64,000 bases of DNA. Origin: Typhlomys cinereus (lineage: Eukaryota > Chordata > Mammalia > Rodentia > Platacanthomyidae). Within the stretch, counting starts at the first letter, position 1; each line of letters starts with the position of its first letter. The DNA lies in the NCBI GenBank assembly GCA_023101885.1, contig JALPQD010000623.1, positions 527,208 to 591,207 on the forward strand, written 5' to 3'. Made by a program: the position numbers and the translations under genes. The notes beneath the pieces were generated by a model. That model was not told the DNA's origin. It ran no database searches and was given only the letters and a program-made list of their open reading frames with translations. Below are positions 23,353 to 34,140 of the stretch, in pieces.

Positions 23353-26300
23353 CTAATGACATCCATTTCCCGGCAAATTCCAGTAATTCATCATTTTTTC
23401 CGTGGAGTAGTACTCCATTGTATAGATGTACCACATTTTCCTTATCCACTCATCAACTGTTGGACATTTGGGTTGATTCCATGACTTTGCTATTGTAAAT
23501 AATGCAGCTGTGAACATGGTCACACTTGTGCTATCAAGGTGAACATATGCTGCATGGGAGGTTATTCCCAAAAGTGGAATAGCAGGCTCATATGGCATTT
23601 CAACCTTTAATTTCTTTAAGAATCTCCAGACGTCTCGCCAGAGTGGCTGTATGAGCCTGCATTCCCACCAGCAATGTAGGAGAGTTCCCCTCTCTCCACA
23701 TCCTCTCCAGCACTTGTTGTTGTTTGTATTGTGGATTTTTGCCACCCTGACCAGGGTAAGATGATATCTCAAGGAAGTTTTGATTTGCATTTCCCTGATG
23801 GCTAAGGAAGTGGAGCATTTTTTAAGATATTTGTTAGACATTTTAATTTCATCCCTGGTAAAATTTCTTTTCAGTTCCAGGGCCCATTTTTTAATTGGGC
23901 CATTGGTTTCCTTGATGTTTAGTTTTCTAAGTTCTTTATGCACTCTGGACAGTAGAGCTCTATCAGATATGTGGATAGTGAAGATTTTTCTCCCATTCTG
24001 TGGGTTGCCTTTGAGCTCGTGTTACAATCTCTTTACCTGAACAAGAAGCTCTTTAATTTCACAAGATCCCAACTGTTGAGAGTTGGTAGCAGTGACTGTG
24101 CCATTGGATGTCTGTTTAGAAACTGTTGGCCTACCCCAATCAGCTCGAGGGAATTCCCTACTCTTTCATCTATGGATTTTATAGACTCTGGCCTTAAATC
24201 AAGGTCTTTGATCCATTTGGAATTAAGTCGTGTACAAGGTGACAAGTACGGGTCCAGCTTTAATCTTCTGCATGTGGAGATCCAGTTTTGCCAGCACCAT
24301 TTGTTGAAGATGCTGTTCTTTTTCCATTGTATTTTTTGGGCCCCTTTGTCAAAGACCAAATGGCTGTAGTTTTGTGGGCTTATATCTGGGTCTTCAAGCC
24401 TTATCCATTGATCTGTGTGTCTATTTTGGAGCCAGTACCAGGCTGTTTTTACAACTATGGATTTGTAGTATAGACTAAGATTTGGTATGGTAATACTTTC
24501 AGCAGTGTTTTTGTTACTCAGGATTGTCTTTGCTATCCTGGGTCTTTTGTGCCTCCATATGAATTTTGAGATTATTTGGTCAACTTCTTTAAAGAATTGC
24601 TTTGGGATTTTAATTGGTATAACATTGAATTTGTATATTGCCTTTGGTAGGATGGTCATTTTTACGATGTTGATTCTACCCATCCAGGAACAGAGGAGGT
24701 CTTTCCACCTTCCGGTGTCTTCTGCAATTTCTTTCTTTAGGGTTTTAAAGTTTTCATTGTAAAGGTCTTTTACCTCCTTGGTTAGGTTTATACCAAGGTA
24801 TTTCATTTTTTTAGGGGCTATAGTAAATGGAATTGTTTCTCTCAGGGCTTTTTCACTTCTTTCATTCTGGGCATATAGGAAAGCCACTGATTTTTGTACT
24901 TTTATTTTGTATCCTGCTACCCTGCTGAACTTCTCGATTAGTTCCAGGAGCTTCCTGGTGGAGCTTTAGGGATCACTCAGGAATAAGATCATGTCATCTG
25001 CAAATAGGGATAGCTTGACTTCTTCCTTGCTGATTCTAATCCCTTTTATGTCCCTTTCTTGTTTTATGGCTTCAGCTAAGACTTCAAGTACAATATTGAA
25101 TAGAAGTGGTGAGAGTGGACAGACTTGTCTAATTCCTGATCAAAGTGGGAATGCTTCCAATTGTTCCCCATTGAGTATAATCCTTGCTGTTGGCTTGTTG
25201 TATACTGCTTTTATTATATTGATAAAGGTTCCTTCCATTCCTACTGTCTCTAGCATTTTGATCATAAAAGGCTGTTGGATCTTGTCAAAAGCTTTTTCTG
25301 CATTTATCGAGAGTATCATGTGGTCTTGGACTTTGGACTGGTTTATATGATGAATTACATTTATTGATTTTCGTATGTTGAACCAATCTTGTGTGCCGGG
25401 GATGAAGCCTACTTGGTCCCCGTGAATGATCTTTTTGATATATTTTTGAATCCAATTTGCTAAGATTTTGTTGACAGTCTTTGCATCTGTGTTCATCAGA
25501 GAGATTGGCCTATAGTTTTCTTTTTTAAGTGTATCTTTATTAGGTTTTGGGATTTTTTTTATTTTTAAGTTTTTTTAATACATTTTTTATTATTTCCACT
25601 CATACAAACTTAATAGGTAGACCAGTTCCCTCCCTCCTTCTTCCCACCCCTAATCCCTCTGCTAACCCTCCTCTTCCTCCCCATCCCCCAGTGCCTCCCT
25701 CCCAATTCCCAGAGAGTCCTTTATTGTGTATGCCTCACTCTCCTCTGGGTCCTCCTCTCAGATAACGTACAAGGACCCAGTGGTATTTCCCTGAACCCTT
25801 TCTCGTGTTCCCCTTAAGCATAGGAACACTACTGTGGCTGTCAATCCCTTACCTTCAAGGATCTTGGTGCCTTTAGCTGATGCTAGACTTTGTGAAGTCA
25901 ATAGTGTGTTGGACATTACGCAGGGCATGCAAAGTCCTATTATGTTTGCTTCAGCCCTAACTCGTGTGGAGAATCTTACAAATCATTCCTCCTCCCATCC
26001 TTTTTTTTTTTGCTCTTACACTCTTACCGCCCCCTCTTCCGCAAATGTCCCTGAGCTTCAGGATGGGGAGATATTAGGCTGGCCTAGTGCTATGTGGTTG
26101 ATATAGAATCTCTGAAGTTCTGGATTGTGTTTTGTTGATTTTATTTTGCAGTTTTGCTGCTCCTGCAATACCCTTCACTCCATTCTGATGGGCAATGTAT
26201 GTCACCCTCTGGTCACAGACAAAAAGCTGTTAAACTGGAGTCTTGTTATAATAGCACATTCAAGGGTAGATGTAATAAAAGTAGGAAACCTCAGTGAGGA

Positions 26301-27830
26301 TTAAGATGATATTAGCTTTATAGAAGGAATTTGGTAGTGTTCCTTCCTTTGCTATTTGATGGAACAGTTTAAGGAATATTGGTGTTATTAACTCAAATGT
26401 CTGGTAGAACTCTGTGCTGAATCCATCTGGTCCAGGACATTTTTTGATGGGAAGAATCGAGATTACTTCCTCAATTTCCTTATATGTTATAGGACTATTT
26501 ATATAATTCACATCTTCTTGATTCAATTTAGGTAAGTTATGTTTACTTAAGAATTCATCAATCTCTTTTGTGTTGTCATATTTCACCGAGTGTAAGTTTT
26601 TGAAATATGATGTTATAATTCTCTGGATTTTTCGGTATCAGTAGTGATAACTCCATTTTCATTTCTAATTTTATTAAGTTGGGTTTTCTCTCTGTTGCTT
26701 TTGATTAATTTAGCTACGAGTGTATCAATCTTATTGATTTTTTCAAAGAACCACCTTTTTGACTGGTTGATTTTCTCTATCGTTTTCCTAACCTCGATTT
26801 CAGATATTTCTCCCCTTATTTTGCTAATCTCTCTTCTACTGCTTTTGGGATCAGATTGCTCTAGTATTTCTAAAGCTTTAAGCTGCATTGTTAAGTTATT
26901 TATTTCTGATGTTTCCATTTTTTGGATGTAGGCATTAAGAGCTATGAACTTACCTCTTAGGACAGCTTTCATTGTGTCCCAGAGATTTTAGTAAGTTGTA
27001 TTTTCATTATCGTTCGCTTTCAGGAAATCTTGAATTTCCTTTTTAATTTCTTCCTGAATCCAGTTCTCATTCAGCATCATAGTATTTAATTTCCAGGAGT
27101 TAGTGTATTTTGTCTTTTGTTGTGTTTAGACCGTGGTAGCCTGATAGGGCACAGGCTAGAATTTCAACTTTCTTGTATATGTGGAGATTCGTTTTGTGAC
27201 CCAATATGTGATCTATTTTGGAGAAAGTTCCGTGTGCTGCTGAGAAAAATGTGTATTCTTTGGTACGTGGATGAAAAGTTCGATAGAGATCTGTAAGGTC
27301 CATTTCTTTAAGGGTTTGGTTAAGTTCCAAAGTGTCTCTGTTAAGCTTTTGACCTGTTAATCTATCCCATGTTGAGAGGGCGGTGTTGAAATCCCCAAGA
27401 ATTATCGTTTGGGGGTTGATTTCTTGCTTTAGATGCTGTAGGGTTTTCTTAATGAATGTGGAGGGGCCCGTATTGGGTGCATATATGTTCAGTATTGTGA
27501 AGTCTTCCTGGTGAATTGTACCTGTGACTAAAATGTAGTATCCATCTGTGTCTCTTATGATTTTTTTTGGTTTGAAGTCCACTTTGTCTGACAGCATAGT
27601 GGCTACCCCTGCCTGTTTCCTGATTCCATTAGCTTGCAGAATTTTGGACCAGCCTTTCATTTTTAGGATGTGCCTATCTTTTGTGGTGAGATGAGTTTCC
27701 TGAAAGCAGCAGATTGATGGGTTGTGGTTTTTAATCCAATTTTGTAATCTGTGTCTCTTAATTGGTGAGTTAAGCCCATTGACATTTAATGTTATAATGG
27801 AGAAATTCTTTGTAATTTGGACATTTTTTA
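23353..27830 (-). pseudogene. L1 ORF2 (endonuclease-reverse transcriptase), broken
   Basis: ORF2 protein nicks target DNA and copies L1 RNA into it. The endonuclease domain reads from about 27830 down to 27100: QETHLTTKDRH (Glu), NIYAPNTGP, ILGDFNTALSTWDR (Asp, Asn) and KIDHILGHK; the extreme C-terminal SDH-type His motif reads SGYHGLN. The RT domain includes KKCPGPDGFS (about 26430), [20 protein letters not shown] (about 25390) and the catalytic FADDMILF (about 25000), followed by a stop. The C-terminal Cys-rich region shows CWRGCGERGTLLHCWWEC (about 23665-23718), ending at 23353. The frame changes at several points, and the gene is split by the nested insertion. Non-functional. Confidence 0.9.
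25555..26297 (-). mobile_element. Nested 5'-truncated retroelement piece inside L1 ORF2
   Basis: It interrupts ORF2 between codons that are otherwise continuous (…ANIILI before, PKPNKD after). GGATT occurs at both junctions (25550-25554 and 26298-26302), a possible short target duplication. On the minus strand the left end is an A-rich tail containing AATAAAAAATG, preceded by a G-rich tract (about 25620-25700) like an L1 3' UTR. I do not recognise the 450 bp upstream. It could be the 3' end of another L1 subfamily or a processed transcript. It is younger than the host L1. Confidence 0.7.
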
Positions 27831-27881
27831 TGTATAGTGAGTTTTGTAAGCTTATTATTTTCCATTTATGCTTTCGTGGTA

Positions 27882-28929
27882 TTATACTACTCTTCTGTCC
27901 TCCTGGATACGGTTGTTTTTTCCTTCAAATTTGCGTATCATTTCTAGCATTGTTTGAACGCCTGGATTGGTAGAATATATCCCTTCAAGTTGTCTTTGTG
28001 CTGGAAAATTTTTCTTTCTCCCTGAATCATGACATAGTTTTGCCGGGTATATCAGTCTGGGTTGGCATTTTTGCTCATTTAATACTTGAAGTATGTCTTT
28101 CCAAGCTCTTCTTGCTTTTACTGTTTCCATTGAGAAGTCAGTTGTTATTTTAATAGGTTTGCCTTTAAAAGTGACTTGCTTCTTTTCTCTTGAAACTCTC
28201 AACACCTTTTCTTTGTCTTGAATGTGGAATGTTTTGACTATTATTTGCCGTGGCGATTTTCTATTTTGGTCATATCTGTTTGGAGTGCAAAATGCCTCTT
28301 GTATTTGGATGGGCCTCTCATTCTTCAGTTAAGGGAAGTTTTCATTTATGATAATTTGAAAAATTTCCTCAGATGTGGTATTTTGAGGTTCTTGCTCTGG
28401 TATTCCATGATGGGCTTTTTCAGGGTGTCTCATATCTCTTGGATGTTCCTCTCAAGTACCTTTTTGGCTTTAACAATCTCTTCCATTGAGCTGGTTAATT
28501 CTTCCACTTTGTCTTCAAGATCTGAAATTCTATTTTCTGCTTCGTTAGTTCTGCTGATAAGACAGTCTGTTGAGCTTTGGGTTGAAGATAGCTTGTCTTT
28601 TAGTTCAATTTTAAACTCTGCCTGAGACTGTTTTAACTGCTCTATGCCTATTTTTCTTTCTTGAACTGTTTTTCTCAACTACTCCAAATGCCTATTGTGT
28701 TCCTGTTCGAAGTAGTTGATTCAGGTAACTCCTCTTGGATTTTCTCTTTCATAGTATTAATCATGGTAATTATCATACTTTGAAAGTCGTTGTCTTGGGT
28801 CTGGCTTTCTTGGCTGTTTTCTGTGAATTTGTTCTGGTTGGAATCCATCCTTAAGAGGTTAATTCTTTCAGTGGGAGATTGGTCTTCTTGGTTTTTGTTT
28901 CTCATGGATCTGCACTTTGACTTGGGCAT
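27882..28929 (-). pseudogene. L1 ORF1 (RNA-binding protein), frameshifted
   Basis: ORF1 protein coats L1 RNA as a trimer. The ATG is at 28927-28929 (MPKSKCRSMRNKNQEDQSP). After a stop near 28678 the coiled-coil region follows in another frame, with heptad-like text (SDLEDKVEELTSSMEEIVKA, about 28460-28520). The RRM segment is decayed, and the C-terminal domain reads on from about 28205 (KARRAWKDILQVLNEQ; later RLIYPAKL), closing at 27882. About 50 bp separate it from ORF2, as in other L1s. At least two frame changes make it a pseudogene. Confidence 0.87.
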
Positions 28930-29529
28930 TGTTGTTTTTTCTTCTAGTGCTTTTCAGTTTCTATGTGTTTTTTATTGATTCAGTTGGTATTCCTACACTT
29001 GGGCAGTTATTACTAGTGGTTACCTTGGGGTTGGGTATGTTTGTCTTTTGTTATTGTTATTTCCTAGTTGAGGCTGTTAGGCTGCTAGTACATCAATTAA
29101 GTCAGGTTAAGTAGACAAGGAGTGAATATTAATATGGTAGTGCACTTTTACGATATAGTATCTTGGTGATATGTGAGGGTGAGTGATATGATCCCTGGAG
29201 TTGTATATGTTTTTGGGGTGGCTTTATGGAAAAGTTAATCTATAGTGATTAATATTAGAAAGGAACAGTAAGGTGAAAAAAAGGAGGTTTACTTATCTTT
29301 GGGCTGGATGTGAAGAATCTCTCCCATGTGATAGGAGAGATACATCTGTATGGCCTTTGACCCTTAGAACTTTGCTTGAGTTTTCTTTGGACTCTATTGG
29401 ATTCTGAGTAGCAGTATGTCTTCTCTAGACCACGTGCGTGGGTCCCAGTGGGCCAGAGAGGCGGAGGGGCTGATGTTGATGGCAGAATTCTTCACCCGGG
29501 ACCTGGGACTTGGTTTAGTGCCCCACCCA
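28930..29529 (-). promoter_or_regulatory. L1 5' UTR, unique part between monomers and ORF1
   Basis: A 600-bp stretch upstream of ORF1 without a supported gene. It is moderately T-rich on the plus strand up to about 29400 and then becomes GC-rich toward the monomer array. By position it is the non-repeated part of the L1 5' UTR. No motif in it is diagnostic. Confidence 0.65.
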
Positions 29530-30066
29530 AGCTCCAGAGATGGAGGAAAGTGAGCGGACACGCAGGAGGAAGGGAGAAAGGGGTGTGGGATCTGGGGCGT
29601 GGCCCAGGCCAAAGCCCCAGGCAGCCCGGGGGGCCGCTGGATGCAGGGCGACCTGGGCGGGGCAGAGCTGGGTGGGGACTCACCTGGGGATCTGGTGAAT
29701 CGGGGAGCAGGCAACGCGGTCAGGCGGACAAAGGCAGCACGGGAGGGAGAAGGGGTCCTGGGGTCATGGGGTGTGGCCCAGGCCAAAGCTCGAGGCAACC
29801 TTGGTGCCGCCGGGACGCGAGGCGACCTGGGCGGGGCTGGGCAGGGACTCACCTGGGGTCTGGCGGATAAGGGATCGGGTGGCCCGGTTGGGCGGCCAAA
29901 GGTGGCGCAGGAGGGAGAAGGGGTCCTGGGGTCTCAAGGCGTGGCCCAGGCCAAAGCCCGAGGCAGCCTGGGTGCCGCTGGGAGGCGGGGTGACCTGGGC
30001 GGGGCTGGGCGGGGACTCACCTGGGGGTCTGGAGGAGTGGGGAGTTGGCGACGCATTCCTGCGGAC
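29530..30066 (-). promoter_or_regulatory. L1 promoter monomers, about three tandem copies of ~170 bp
   Basis: The phrase GGCCCAGGCCAAAGC recurs at 29601, 29775 and 29943 (spacings 174 and 168 bp). Each unit also carries GGGAGAAGGGGTCCTGGGG-like text, GACTCACCTGGG and a GC box GGGCGGGGC (about 29656, 29833, 29998). The array ends exactly at the L1 5' boundary (…GCGGAC then the target duplication). By analogy with mouse L1 monomers this should be the internal promoter, reading leftward. The GC boxes would suit Sp1. Long open frames across this GC-rich stretch are composition artefacts. Confidence 0.82.
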
Positions 30067-30080
30067 CATAGCTTCATTTC

Positions 30081-32424
30081 TGATATCACAGCCTCACAAT
30101 GACATCACAGCCTCACCTCTGACATCACAACCTCACTGTGACATCACAGCCTCACCATTGGCATCACAGTCTCCCTGTGACATAACAGGCTAACGTCTGA
30201 TATCATAGAATCAGTGACACCTTGGACATCCTGCCAGCCATGCTATGAAACCACACCCTCATCACTGACATCTCAGGCTCACAGACACTTGAGAGCTCCA
30301 ACAGTGACCCTACCACCATGCTGTGGCATCAGAGCCTCACCATTAATATCCCAGCCTCACTGTGACATCTCAGCCTCATCACTGACATCAGCCTCACTTC
30401 TGACATCACAGATTAATGATTGAAATCTCAGCTGAACTGATATGTCATAGTCTATCACCACTGACATCATAACCTCACTGTGATATCATAACCTCACAGT
30501 AACATCACTGCCCCACAGTAACATCACAGCCTCTCCTGTGACACAGCCTCAGTGTGACTGCACATCCTCATCACTGACACCCTAAACTCACTGGGAAAAC
30601 TAAGCATTACTCCTGACATCACTGATATCTCACAGAAACAGCCCCGATATGAGTCTCACTGTGACATCACAGCCTCACAATGATCTCACAACTTGCCCAT
30701 TGACACCACAGTCTCACCTCTTACATTGAACCCTCATTGTGACATCAGTCTTGCTACTGACATCACAGCCTCACTGTGACATCAAACTTCCAGAGTAATG
30801 TCACCTCATGGTGAAATGACAGCCCACACTGACATACAACCTTCACAGTGATAGCAAGACTGTGTGACATCGAGGCCTCACCAGTGACAGCACAGACTCA
30901 CCCGTGACATCAGTATCGCCACTGACATTAGTCAGAACACTGACATCACTGCAACACCTGTGACAAAGCCTTTGACATCACAGTCTGACCCGTGTCACTG
31001 TCATGTACTAGGTTCACCACTGATATCAGAGTGTCAGGAGGGACATCATAGACTCACTATGAGATCTTTCTCACCACTGACATTCCAGCTTTATTGTGAT
31101 ATCTCAACTTAACCAGTGACATCACAGCCTCATTGTGACATCAGCCTCACCACTTACATCACAACCTCGCTGTGCCATCCAAACCTCTCCAGTGGCATCA
31201 CATCATTGTGGCATCAGAGTCTCACTGTGACATCATAGACACAGTGTGTCCTCAAAACCTCACTGTGACATTACAACCTGAAAGTGCCATCACATCCTTA
31301 GTGTGACATCACAAACTCACAGTGACATCAGCTTTCACACTGACATAACAACCTCATGGTGACTTCACATACACACCTCTGACATAGCCTCACTCTGACA
31401 TCACAGACTCAATCTGACATCACAGCATCACCACTGACATGATAGCCTCACTGTGATATTAGCCTTGCCACTGATATCACAGTCTGACTGACCTCACAAC
31501 ATCCACCATGGGATTACTATCTCCCTGTGACATCACAGTCTCACGGAGTCACCACACCACACAGTGACATCAAAGTTTCATGGTGGCAAGGCAGCATCAC
31601 CAGTGACATGCCAGGCTCACTGTGACATCATACCCTCATCACTCACACCAGCCTCATTCTGATATCACAGCTTAACCACTGAAATTACATCCTCATTGTG
31701 ATATCATAGTCTCATTCCAAAGACATCTCAGACTCACTGTGATATCACGGCATCACTGATGACAACACAGACTCACTGTGATATCTCAGCCTCACCTCTG
31801 AGGTTACAGCCTCACTATCACATCACAGACTTACCTCTGAAATCATTGCCCAACTGTGACATCACAGCATCGACTATAATGTTACAGCCCTCACTGTTTC
31901 ATCATAGCCTCACTATGACATCACAGGCTCACCTCTGAAATCATAGCCTATATGTGACATTGCACCCTCATCACTGACATCTTACAGAACCAGAGCCTCA
32001 CCACTGACCTCACAGGCTCACTGAAACATAACAGCCTCCCTGTAACACCTCTGTGTGGTGTCACACATCTCACTGTGACAACACAACTTTCCCAGTGACA
32101 TCACAACATCACAGTGACATCACAGCCTCATTGTGACATCAAAGCCATACCGTGCCATCAAATCATCACTGTGACATAAAGTTTCACCTCTAACATCAGA
32201 GCCTCACTGTGACACAATAAACTCACAGTGACATAACAGGCTCACCAGTGACAATACAGCCTCACCAATGACAGTATCCCTGTGAAAGCACCTATGTACA
32301 TCACAACCTCATTGTGAAATTTCACTGTGACAGCACAGCCTCACTGTGACATCACAGCCTCACCTCTGATAGGATAGTATAGGATAGCCTCACCAGGAAC
32401 ACAACAGCTTCCTGGTGACGTCAA
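30081..32424. repeat. Satellite A, block 4
   Basis: The array continues from the L1 target site in phase: the segment at 30183-30240 and the TATCATAACCTCAC segment at about 30460-30510 are later copies of blocks seen at 7131 and 22050. It ends at a MaLR boundary, where TGACGTCA (32416-32423) is the only perfect CRE I noticed in this family. Confidence 0.92.
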
Positions 32425-32991
32425 CAACTGCCAAGATGCAAAGACTTTCCCAGCACAAAGTCCCAAAGTTCTCCATATTTCTCCCAACAAACAGTTCCAA
32501 AGGCACACTAGACACATCACAGCATTGGCCATGCTTCTGGTTACCAATTTTTCTCAGCTTCACAAACAATTTCACTTTGTGGTACCAGCTGTTCTTAATT
32601 TCACAGCAATACCCCACTAACCGGTACTAATTTCTGTAATGGTTACTCTTAACTATTGCTGTGAGAGAGCACCCAAAATCGATCAATTTAAGGGAGAAAA
32701 GGAGATTTATTCAGCTTATGGTTCCAGAGGGAAGGGACAGTCTCTCAAAGTAGAGGTGGCATGGCTGGCTGGCCAAAGCTGGAAGAGGCTAAGTAACCGC
32801 AGGCAGCTTGGAAGCTGAGAGCTGCAGACAGCTTCCTGCAAAGGCAGACTTCTCCTGGAGGTAGGGTGGGACTAATCCACCTCAAGGCCCACCTCTTGTG
32901 ATTGCCTTCCTCCAGCAAGGCTCTACCTCTCAAAGTACCATGACCTTGACAAACACATGAGACTCTAGGGGACACATTTCAAACCATGGCA
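32425..32991 (-). mobile_element. ERVL-MaLR 5' end: LTR plus start of internal region
   Basis: On the minus strand an LTR of 357 bp runs from 32991 (TGCCATGGTTTGAAATGTG) to 32635 (…CATTACA), with GAATAAATCTCC as poly(A) signal. Then come AGTACCGGTTAGTGGGG, corresponding to the TTGGTACCAGG primer region typical of ERVL-MaLR, and about 210 bp of internal sequence matching 38155-38360. It is cut on the left at the satellite A boundary. The LTR is the same type as the left LTR of the element at 36552-38806. Confidence 0.78.
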
Positions 32992-34140
32992 GATACCCTT
33001 AAGTTTCTGCTGAATACATGCGCTACAGCCAAGATCGTTAAATATTTTGAACGAATTAAGGCAGAGTCTCATTCAATATGTTCCAGCTGCACTTATAAGG
33101 GCCAAGTGTTTTGCAGAGCTTTTGTCATTGAGTCTCTCTCTTTTCAGAAGGAAATCACTTTGGTTTCCCTTAGGTTTCTGTCACCTACCTATACTACTGC
33201 CTCAGCAGAGTCTCATTCATATTGGTCCAGGTGCATTTCTTAAGGACATCCGTGCTACAGAAGTTTGGAAGCTCCAACTCGCTTCACGAGAAAATCACAT
33301 TAGTGAACCCCAGTGTTCTGTCCAGTGTGTTCACCTAAGCCATGACCTTGACAAATAGGGAACCTAATGAGGAAGAGGATGATTTGAATTGTTCTGGGTT
33401 CACTTCTTAGGGATAAGTATTCTTCAGAAGTTTGGAGGTTGTACTTCTTTCTGTTCAGGAGACTACCTCATTGAGTTTATCTTAGTGTTTTCAACAGGAT
33501 GATCATTCATTCCTAGATCTTTGAAAATAGTAAACCACGTAGGCAGAGTCTCATTTGAATTGGTACAGGTGTACTTTTTAAAGATAAGTATCCTACAAAT
33601 GTTTGGAGGTGGTAGCTCTCTCTGTTTGGTAGAAAATCACATATGTTTTGCTGAATTTCTATCCAGTGTGTTCAGGCATGCCATAATCTTCAAAAATAGT
33701 TAACCAAGTGAAGGAGAGTCACATTGAAACGTTGCAAGTGCAGTTCCTACAGATAAGGATCCTGCAGAAGTTTCTAGGCTGTAACGCTTTCGGTTCAGGA
33801 GAAAATCACACTTGTGTGGTGATGTTTCTATCCCGCATGTTCAAGCATGCCTTGATCTTCAAAAATAGTGAACCAAGTGAGGAAATTTCACATTCAAAAT
33901 AGCAGGTATACTTTTTCACAATACATATCCTGCTGATGTTTGTAGGCTGTCACTCTTTCAGTTCCAGAGAAAGTTTAGAAGTGTCTTTCAAGTGTGTTCA
34001 CGCAGGTGTACTTCTTAGAAATAAGTATCCTGCAGATATTTCTAGGCTGTAATTCATTCCGTTCAGGGGAAAATGACATTTCTTTTGTGACATTTCTATC
34101 CAGTATATTCACGCATGCCATGATTTTCAAAAATAGGGAA
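32992..34140. repeat. Third tandem repeat, unit about 170 bp
   Basis: Six to seven diverged copies of a unit containing CAGGTGTACTTCTTA, ATAAGTATCCTGCAGAAGTTT, GTTCAGGAGAAAATCAC, TATCCAGTGTGTTCA and AATAGTGAACCAAGTGAGG-like phrases. The landmark near GTACTTCTTA recurs at about 33231, 33401, 33571, 33741 and 33908 (170 bp apart); the last copy at 34008 is shortened. Open frames are not conserved between copies. I do not recognise the family. Confidence 0.8.

Larger units (their letters stand above)
23175..30066 (-). mobile_element. Full-length LINE-1, antisense, with 14-bp target duplication
   Basis: Read on the minus strand: GC-rich 5' UTR (30066 down to 28930), ORF1, ORF2 and a short G-rich 3' end. 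CATAGCTTCATTTC stands on both sides (23161-23174 and 30067-30080), and this motif lies in satellite A phase. The target reads TCA/GAAATG on the L1 sense strand, loosely like an L1 endonuclease site. No long poly(A) tail is visible at the 3' junction (…GGGGTAGG then the duplication). ORFs are frameshifted, and a second retroelement piece is nested at 25555-26297. Confidence 0.92.

Noticed and set aside
24487..25350. Plus-strand frames rich in Leu/Phe through the L1
   Set aside because: They are the antisense of L1 ORF2, which reads clearly on the minus strand with RT and endonuclease motifs.
29448..30193. Long GC-rich frames on both strands near 29.4-30.2 kb
   Set aside because: They are created by the L1 promoter monomers, change frame between units and run into satellite.
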